In this document: positions 26,537 through 30,371 of the stretch, one piece after another
Layout: every line of letters begins with the position of its first letter
How positions within the stretch are numbered: position 1 is the stretch's first letter
Origin: Ferrovibrio sp035304305
GTDB taxonomy: Bacteria > Pseudomonadota > Alphaproteobacteria > Ferrovibrionales > Ferrovibrionaceae
Length of the DNA: 30,371 nucleotides
Direction of reading: 5' to 3'
NCBI RefSeq assembly: GCF_035304305.1
Contig: NZ_DATGQG010000114.1
Span: forward strand, 1 to 30,371
Made by a program: the position numbers and the translations under genes
The notes under the pieces: generated by a model
The model's input: the letters and a program-made list of their open reading frames with translations, nothing else
The model's database searches: none
Told to the model about the DNA's origin: nothing

Positions 26537-27349
26537 ATGGCCTGGTTTGCTCTCGGTGTTGTTGGAGTTTTTCTGCTCTGGCTCGGCGCCCGGGCTTTCG
26601 TCAGCGCCGACCCGAAGGCGCTGGCCAAAGGAATCAGGATTGCCGGCGCGCTGGCCTGCGCTGCGCTCGGAATTTTTCTGCTGCTGCGCGGGCGCATCGA
26701 TGCCGCCCTGATGCTGGGTTTCGCGGCTGCGGGCATCATGGGCTATCTGCCGCGCGGATGGTCGCTCTTCGGCGGCCTGTTCGGGCGGGGCGGCCTGCTG
26801 GGACGCCGCGGCCTGGGCAGCGGATGGACCCGTGCCCGCACCGGCTATTCCGCCGGCCCCTCCGGCCCGTCTGCCGGTGGCCAGCAGTCGAGCGTGGAGA
26901 CGGCCTGGCTGCGCATGTGGCTCGACCATGCCACGGGACGGATGGACGGGGACATTCTGCAGGGCAGCCATGCCGGGGCGCGCCTGTCATCCCTGCCGTT
27001 CGAGGCGGTGATCGAACTGCTGCGCGAGTGCCAGCGCGCCGACAACCAGTCTGCCGCATTACTGGAAGCCTATCTCGACCGCATGGCGGGCGAGGACTGG
27101 CGGGAACGGGCGAAGGCACAGACCGGGGCGTCGGAAAATGCCGGGGGGAGTGCAGGCGACAGCCGCCCGGCAGGCGGCATGGCGCGGGAGCAGGCTTACG
27201 AAATCCTCGGGCTCAAGCCCGGTGCGACGGCGGACGCCATCAGGGCTGCCCATCGCCGCCTGATGAAGAAATTCCACCCCGACCAGGGCGGCTCGACCCA
27301 TCTGGCCGCCCAGATCAACCAGGCCAAGGATATCCTGCTCGGGGAATGA
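26537..27349 (+). CDS. Membrane-anchored J-domain (DnaJ-like) protein
   Basis: A 270-residue protein with three hydrophobic segments near the N-terminus (about 2-20, 33-49 and 56-72). A Gly/Arg-rich stretch follows, then a middle helical region (WLRMWLDHATGRMDGDILQG) and a C-terminal J-domain (about 218-270). The J-domain is AYEILGLKPGATADAIRAAH, then RRLMKKFHPDQGG, with the HPD tripeptide at 247-249. The tail is short (AAQINQAKDILLGE), as in DjlA/Tim14-like J proteins. It should recruit DnaK to the cytoplasmic face of the inner membrane. It is directly downstream of the VWA-like gene. Confidence 0.88.
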   Translation: MAWFALGVVGVFLLWLGARAFVSADPKALAKGIRIAGALACAALGIFLLLRGRIDAALMLGFAAAGIMGYLPRGWSLFGGLFGRGGLLGRRGLGSGWTRARTGYSAGPSGPSAGGQQSSVETAWLRMWLDHATGRMDGDILQGSHAGARLSSLPFEAVIELLRECQRADNQSAALLEAYLDRMAGEDWRERAKAQTGASENAGGSAGDSRPAGGMAREQAYEILGLKPGATADAIRAAHRRLMKKFHPDQGGSTHLAAQINQAKDILLGE

Positions 27350-27359
27350 AGCCTGGGGA

Positions 27360-27434
27360 TGGTGCCGGATGAGGGATTTGAACCCCCGGCCTTCGGTTTA
27401 CAAAACCGCTGCTCTACCGCTGAGCTAATCCGGC
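27360..27434 (-). tRNA. tRNA-Thr (TGT)
   Basis: On the minus strand the acceptor GCCGGAT (ending at 27434) pairs with ATCCGGC, followed by A and an encoded CCA (27360-27362). The D-arm is GCTCAGCGGTAGAGC. The anticodon loop TTTGTAA gives TGT, and the T-arm has GGGGGTTCAAATCCC. The first anticodon-stem pair is G-A. It reads ACA codons. Confidence 0.95.
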
Positions 27435-27493
27435 GCGGGGCGTTGTTTACGTTAGGCGTTGCCGGCCGGCAAGCCCGGATGCTTTTTACGCCC

Positions 27494-27510
27494 TTGATAA
27501 TCACTCGCAA
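27494..27510. promoter_or_regulatory. Fur-like box overlapping the bfd promoter
   Basis: TTGATAATCACTCGCAA contains TGATAAT-C-ACTCGCA, which matches 11 of 14 positions of the Fur 7-1-7 motif (TGATAAT-N-ATTATCA). It covers the -35 element of the putative bfd promoter, consistent with iron-dependent control. Irr or another iron regulator could equally be involved. Confidence 0.4.
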
Positions 27511-27522
27511 CTAAGCTAGAAC
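27494..27522 (+). promoter_or_regulatory. Putative sigma-70 promoter of bfd
   Basis: TTGATA (27494-27499; five of six matches) and TAGAAC (27517-27522; four of six) are separated by 17 bases. A start near 27529 would leave a leader of about 100 bases before bfd. Confidence 0.5.
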
Positions 27523-27583
27523 CGTTCCTGCGACTTACTTGCAGAGTCCGTGCCGGCCCGTACGCAGGTCTGCAGGCGAATAT

Positions 27584-27602
27584 GCGCCGGCAACGCCGGC
27601 GC
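27584..27602 (+). other. Perfect hairpin in the bfd leader
   Basis: GCGCCGGC (27584-27591) and GCCGGCGC (27595-27602) form an eight-base all-GC stem with loop AAC, ending 27 bases before the bfd ATG. There is no T-run after it. It could affect translation or stability of the bfd transcript. Confidence 0.45.
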
Positions 27603-27629
27603 TCGTGATTCATCGAGTGGGCGACGACG

Positions 27630-27857
27630 ATGTATGTCTGTCTCTGTCATGGCTTTACCGACCGCGACGTTCGCGGTGCGATTTCCGGCGGGTGCCATTC
27701 GGTAGCTGCGGTCTATCGTCACCTGGCCGATCGGCCGCAATGCGGCAAATGCGTTCCCGAAGTGCGCGGCATGCTGAGTGAGCAGCGCCGCGCCAATCAT
27801 GGCGGTGGCGCCTGCGCGCCCTGCGCCTCCGTTGCCCAGGCGGAAAGTCAGGCCTGA
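27630..27857 (+). CDS. bfd: Bacterioferritin-associated ferredoxin
   Basis: A 75-residue [2Fe-2S] protein that donates electrons to bacterioferritin to release stored iron. The BFD-type cluster ligands are all visible: Cys4 and Cys6 in MYVCLCHGFTD, and Cys38 and Cys41 in PQCGKC. Extra C-terminal cysteines occur in GGACAPCASV, beyond the usual fold. The ribosome site is weak. The gene lies ahead of bfr (221 bases between them), the usual functional pairing, and behind a promoter with a Fur-like box. Confidence 0.93.
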   Translation: MYVCLCHGFTDRDVRGAISGGCHSVAAVYRHLADRPQCGKCVPEVRGMLSEQRRANHGGGACAPCASVAQAESQA

Positions 27858-27860
27858 GCC

Positions 27861-27983
27861 ATGGTCGGCACCATCCTCATCGCGACCGCCTGTATCGGCA
27901 ACGGGATGCTGCTGGTGCTGAAGCTGCGCATGATGCGGCATCTGGCCGAGATCGAATCTCCGGTCCGAAAAATATCATTGTGA
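27861..27983 (+). CDS. Possible small membrane ORF (40 aa) between bfd and bfr
   Basis: Three bases after the bfd stop, an ATG opens 40 codons beginning MVGTILIATACIGNGMLLVL, followed by a basic, Met-rich stretch and a stop at 27981-27983. The first 20 residues could form one transmembrane helix. I recognise no family and there is no clear ribosome site, so it would depend on coupling with bfd. It may be spurious. Confidence 0.3.
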   Translation: MVGTILIATACIGNGMLLVLKLRMMRHLAEIESPVRKISL

Positions 27984-28078
27984 ATAATTCCTAATTTCAC
28001 CCAATTTCCTTGAGCCTCTGTCGGGCGCGGCGTATGCCTCGAAGCAGCGCTGCATCTCATTGGCAGAGGAGAAGGGTC

Positions 28079-28561
28079 GTGAAGGGCGACAGGAAGATCA
28101 TCCAGCAGCTCAACGGCGTTCTGAAAAACGAACTCACGGCCATCAACCAGTATTTCCTGCATGCCCGCATGTGGAAGAGCTGGGGATTCGAGCGGCTCGC
28201 CGAACACGAGTACAAGGAATCCATCGAGGAGATGAAGCATGCCGACAAGATCATCGAGCGGATTCTTCTGCTCGAGGGCGTGCCCAATCTGCAGGATCTC
28301 GGCAAGCTGAAGATCGGTGAGACGATTCCGGAAGGGCTATCGGCCAATCTGGAACTCGAGCGCAAGGGGCGGGTCGATCTCGTGGCGGCGATCGCTGCCT
28401 GCGAAATGGCGCAGGACTATGTCAGCCGCGATCTGCTCACCGATATTCTCGAAGATACCGAAGAGCACATCGATCATCTCGAAACGCAGCTCGAGCTGAT
28501 CGAGAAGGTCGGCCTGCAGAATTACCTGCAGTCGCAGATGGGCGACGGCTCGCCGTCGTGA
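28079..28561 (+). CDS. bfr: Bacterioferritin
   Basis: A 160-residue subunit of the 24-mer haem-containing iron store. It starts GTG with GAGGAGAAGG upstream and matches the family start MKGDRKIIQQLN. Met52, the haem ligand between subunits, is present in IEEMKHADK. Ferroxidase ligands Glu18, Glu51, His54, Glu94 and His130 are present. The position corresponding to E. coli Glu127 is Thr (EDTEEHID), and inner-cavity His46 is Lys. This subunit may therefore have an altered ferroxidase centre and could need a partner subunit. It closes the bfd-bfr locus and is followed by a hairpin. Confidence 0.95.
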   Translation: MKGDRKIIQQLNGVLKNELTAINQYFLHARMWKSWGFERLAEHEYKESIEEMKHADKIIERILLLEGVPNLQDLGKLKIGETIPEGLSANLELERKGRVDLVAAIAACEMAQDYVSRDLLTDILEDTEEHIDHLETQLELIEKVGLQNYLQSQMGDGSPS

Positions 28562-28570
28562 CACGAAAGA

Positions 28571-28594
28571 GTGCGGCGCCGTCGGACGCCGCAC
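28571..28594. terminator. Hairpin between convergent bfr and rlmB
   Basis: A perfect eight-base stem, GTGCGGCG (28571-28578) and CGCCGCAC (28587-28594), encloses an eight-base loop between two converging stop codons. It lacks a T-run, so termination would be weak or factor-assisted. Confidence 0.45.
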
Positions 28595-28598
28595 CGGA

Positions 28599-29684
28599 TC
28601 ACTGATTGCCGGTACCGCGCACGCACTCGTACAGCGCCACCGCAGCGGCAGCCGACACGTTCAGGCTCTCCACGGCCCCGGTCATCGGCAGCTTCGCGAG
28701 GAAGTCGCATTTCTCGCGGGTCAGGCGCCGCAGGCCTTCGTCCTCGGCGCCCAGCACCAAAGCCGTGCGGCGGATGTCGTGCACGGCCTCGGCCAGCGTC
28801 CTGTCGGTTTCCATTTCCAGTCCGACGCGCCAGTAGCCGTATTCGGCAAGCTGATCGAGGGCGCGGGCCAGATTGGTGACGCGGATCAGCGGCACGACTT
28901 CCAGGGCGCCCGACGCGGCCTTGGCCAGTGCGCCGGTCGCCTCCGGCGCGTGACGGTCGGTGACCACGACGGCCCGCGCGCCGAAGGCGGCCGCCGAACG
29001 CAGGATCGCGCCGACATTGCGCGGGTCGGTCACATGGTCGAGCAGCAGGACGATGTCGCGAACCCCGGGGAAATCCCCGGGCAGTTCCTCGCGCAGGGAT
29101 TCGATGCCGCCATCCTCCAGCGGATCGGCGAGCAGGGCGATGCCCTGGTGCACGGCACCCGGCGGCAGCAGGCTTTCCAGCCGCTGGCGGTCGACGATCT
29201 CGGGCTGCGGATTGCCCGGCAGTTCATCCTGCAACTCCTCGCGGGTCTCGCGGGTCAGCAGCAAACGCCGGAAGGAGCGGTCCGGATTGCGCAGGGCGGC
29301 CAGACAGGCATGGTGGCCATAGAGCCAGACCGGCAGATCCGGCTTATGGGCCCGCTCGCGTCCCGTCCTTTCCCGGCCAGATTGTTCGCGGCTGGTGTCG
29401 CGGGGGCGGTCGTGGTCCCGGCGGTCTTCCCGGCGCTCGGGATGGGGGGCGCCCTTGCCAGCTGGTCGCGTCCCGCCGGGCTGCCAGCCGGGACGCTCGG
29501 CGGCCTTCCGGGCATCCCCGGCGGCCGGGCCGGGGCGGAAATCCTTCCGATTCGCCCTCTCCGGGCCTTTCTCGCCCCGCGGGCCGCCATGGGCAGGCCT
29601 CTTGCCGGGCCTTCCCCCGGGGCGGTGGGGGCGGTTTGGCTGATCCGAGCGGGGTTTACGGCCGTCTGGCTTGCATGGGCGCAT
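28599..29684 (-). CDS. rlmB: 23S rRNA (guanosine-2'-O-)-methyltransferase RlmB (SpoU/TrmH family)
   Basis: RlmB methylates the 2'-O of G2251 in the 23S rRNA P-loop. The conserved part starts with LPVWLYGHHACLAALRNPDR (substrate-binding domain). It continues with the knotted SpoU domain: LLLDHVTDPRNVGAILRSAA, LVLGAEDEGLRRLTR, and the terminal VESLNVSAAAAVALYECVR. The first roughly 115 of 361 residues are a disordered Arg/Pro/Gly-rich extension not seen in the E. coli protein. I chose the ATG at 29684 because AAGGA lies about seven bases upstream. It is divergent from tRNA-Tyr. Confidence 0.93.
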   Translation of the reverse strand: MRPCKPDGRKPRSDQPNRPHRPGGRPGKRPAHGGPRGEKGPERANRKDFRPGPAAGDARKAAERPGWQPGGTRPAGKGAPHPERREDRRDHDRPRDTSREQSGRERTGRERAHKPDLPVWLYGHHACLAALRNPDRSFRRLLLTRETREELQDELPGNPQPEIVDRQRLESLLPPGAVHQGIALLADPLEDGGIESLREELPGDFPGVRDIVLLLDHVTDPRNVGAILRSAAAFGARAVVVTDRHAPEATGALAKAASGALEVVPLIRVTNLARALDQLAEYGYWRVGLEMETDRTLAEAVHDIRRTALVLGAEDEGLRRLTREKCDFLAKLPMTGAVESLNVSAAAAVALYECVRGTGNQ

Positions 29685-29789
29685 GGCCGTCCTTATAATC
29701 CGCGCCGTCAGAAGCAACAACATTGCAGCCCGACCTCTTGGTATCGAGGGAAGGGAGGCGATGAGGGTGCTTTTGTCGCGTTTAATCCA

Positions 29790-29817
29790 TTGACTGTTGG
29801 ATATCCCTTCGTTAATC
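29790..29817 (+). promoter_or_regulatory. Possible promoter of the tRNA-Tyr/tRNA-Gly/tuf unit
   Basis: TTGACT (29790-29795) is a good -35. The -10 is poor: TTAATC at 29812-29817, 16 bases downstream. The position, 15 bases before tRNA-Tyr, is right for a tRNA promoter. Confidence 0.35.
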
Positions 29818-29831
29818 GGGGGGCCCGGTTC

Positions 29832-29917
29832 GGAGGGGTGCCCGAGTGGCTAAAGGGGACGGACTGTAAATCCGTTGGCGCACGCCTACGCTGGTTCGAA
29901 TCCAGCCCCCTCCACCA
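29832..29917 (+). tRNA. tRNA-Tyr (GTA)
   Basis: Acceptor GGAGGGG pairs with CCCCTCC, followed by ACCA (CCA encoded at 29915-29917). Anticodon stem ACGGA/TCCGT encloses CTGTAAA, giving GTA. A long variable arm (class II) and T-arm GCTGG-TTCGAAT-CCAGC are present. Confidence 0.96.
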
Positions 29918-29988
29918 GATCCACGCAAGCCTGAAAGTGCTTTGGCACCAGAGGGTTGGCGAAACGTCTTCGGAAGGAACGTTAATCG

Positions 29989-30062
29989 GCGGGTGTAGCT
30001 CAGTGGTAGAGCCCCAGCCTTCCAAGCTGGTTGCGAGGGTTCGATTCCCTTCACCCGCTCCA
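29989..30062 (+). tRNA. tRNA-Gly (TCC)
   Basis: Acceptor GCGGGTG pairs with CACCCGC, then T and encoded CCA (30060-30062). Anticodon stem CCAGC/GCTGG encloses CTTCCAA, giving TCC. The D-arm is GCTCAGTGGTAGAGC. It lies between tRNA-Tyr and tuf, a common bacterial arrangement. Confidence 0.96.
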
Positions 30063-30195
30063 GCTAAGTCGGGCGGAGCACGAGAGTGACCGCCCACGGC
30101 ATGCGGTGATGCGAAACGCGCTGGGAGCGCGGCGCGGATCCGGATGTCGGGCCGTCTAACCCGTCGGGGTCCGAAAGGGTCTCGACACAGAAACT

Positions 30196-30219
30196 GGTCG
30201 GATAACAGGTCGGATAACA
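30196..30219 (+). repeat. Tandem 12-base repeat in the tuf leader
   Basis: GGTCGGATAACA occurs twice back to back (30196-30207 and 30208-30219), ending 11 bases before the tuf ATG. The remaining approximately 130 bases of leader after tRNA-Gly show no ORF I can support. Confidence 0.7.
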
Positions 30220-30230
30220 GGACAGAGACT

Positions 30231-30371
30231 ATGGCCAAGGCAAAATTTGAGCGTAACAAGCCGCATTGCAACATTGGGACGATTGGTCACGTTGACCATG
30301 GCAAGACGTCTCTGACGGCTGCGATCACGAAGGTTCTGGCTGAGGCTGGCGGCGCGACGTTCACGGCTTAC
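30231..30371 (+). CDS. tuf: Elongation factor Tu, N-terminal 47 residues (runs off the window)
   Basis: EF-Tu delivers aminoacyl-tRNA to the ribosome. The visible start, MAKAKFERNKPHCNIGTIGH, is followed by VDHGKTSLTAA, which completes the P-loop GHVDHGKT, and by TKVLAEAGGATFTAY at the edge. AGGA lies about eight bases before the ATG. It follows tRNA-Tyr and tRNA-Gly, as in many bacterial tufB-type operons; nusG/secE may follow, but that is outside the window. Compared with its GC-rich neighbours, it uses more T-ending codons in places (GGT, GTT, GCT). Confidence 0.97.
   Translation, partial: MAKAKFERNKPHCNIGTIGHVDHGKTSLTAAITKVLAEAGGATFTAY

Noticed and set aside
27459..27472. Perfect palindrome TTGCCGGCCGGCAA between tRNA-Thr and bfd
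   Set aside because: No loop or T-run and no known operator match. It may be chance in GC-rich DNA.

Overview
The window is about 30.4 kb of high-GC, gene-dense bacterial chromosome. Gene content points to an alphaproteobacterium, probably Rhodospirillales-like. The supporting evidence is a MipZ-type division ATPase, a DUF1489 protein (a family I know from alphaproteobacteria), an HWE/HisKA_2-style histidine kinase, a fused malic enzyme/phosphotransacetylase-like protein, and a tRNA-Tyr, tRNA-Gly, tuf arrangement. The genus is not resolvable by eye. No intergenic gap exceeds 300 bases. I see no insertion sequence, integrase, CRISPR array or phage gene, so this reads as core chromosome with one moderately accessory stretch (about 9.1-15.7 kb).

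Layout, left to right. Positions 1-456 hold the N-terminal part of a membrane histidine kinase (minus strand). Then come acylphosphatase, a YciI-like protein, a small membrane protein, lipB (minus) and an orphan FliN/SpoA-domain protein. A tRNA-Leu(GAG) with a recognisable promoter precedes maeB, whose stop codon overlaps the start region of a beta-carbonic anhydrase. A LysR regulator (minus) faces a small ORF and a hotdog thioesterase across a 95-base gap that contains two LysR-type boxes 31 bases apart.

The centre of the window is leucine/isovalerate catabolism. Isovaleryl-CoA dehydrogenase (liuA) lies at 7.9 kb. Carboxylase beta, methylglutaconyl-CoA hydratase, carboxylase alpha/biotin subunit and HMG-CoA lyase (liuB-C-D-E) follow at 15.9-21.2 kb in the classic liu order. 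Together they convert isovaleryl-CoA to acetoacetate plus acetyl-CoA. About 6.8 kb separates liuA from liuB. It holds an exported orphan protein, a second (SCAD-type) acyl-CoA dehydrogenase, a CPA-family antiporter, two tandem 2-hydroxychromene-2-carboxylate isomerase-like proteins, an EamA transporter and a minus-strand SDR. DUF1489 and mipZ follow liuE and end at a strong terminator.

The right part holds a TRAP-TAXI uptake system (minus; binding protein, then stem-loop, then fused permease), a von Willebrand-like protein paired with a membrane J-domain protein, tRNA-Thr(TGT) (minus), and an iron-storage pair (bfd, then bfr) behind a promoter overlapped by a Fur-like box. RlmB (minus) with a long disordered N-terminus comes next. 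The window ends with tRNA-Tyr, tRNA-Gly and the first 47 codons of tuf.

I did not find a clear-cut new multi-gene system. The best leads are the double LysR box with its 39-residue leader ORF, the VWA/J-domain pair, a bacterioferritin with a substituted ferroxidase ligand, and the interrupted liu cluster.
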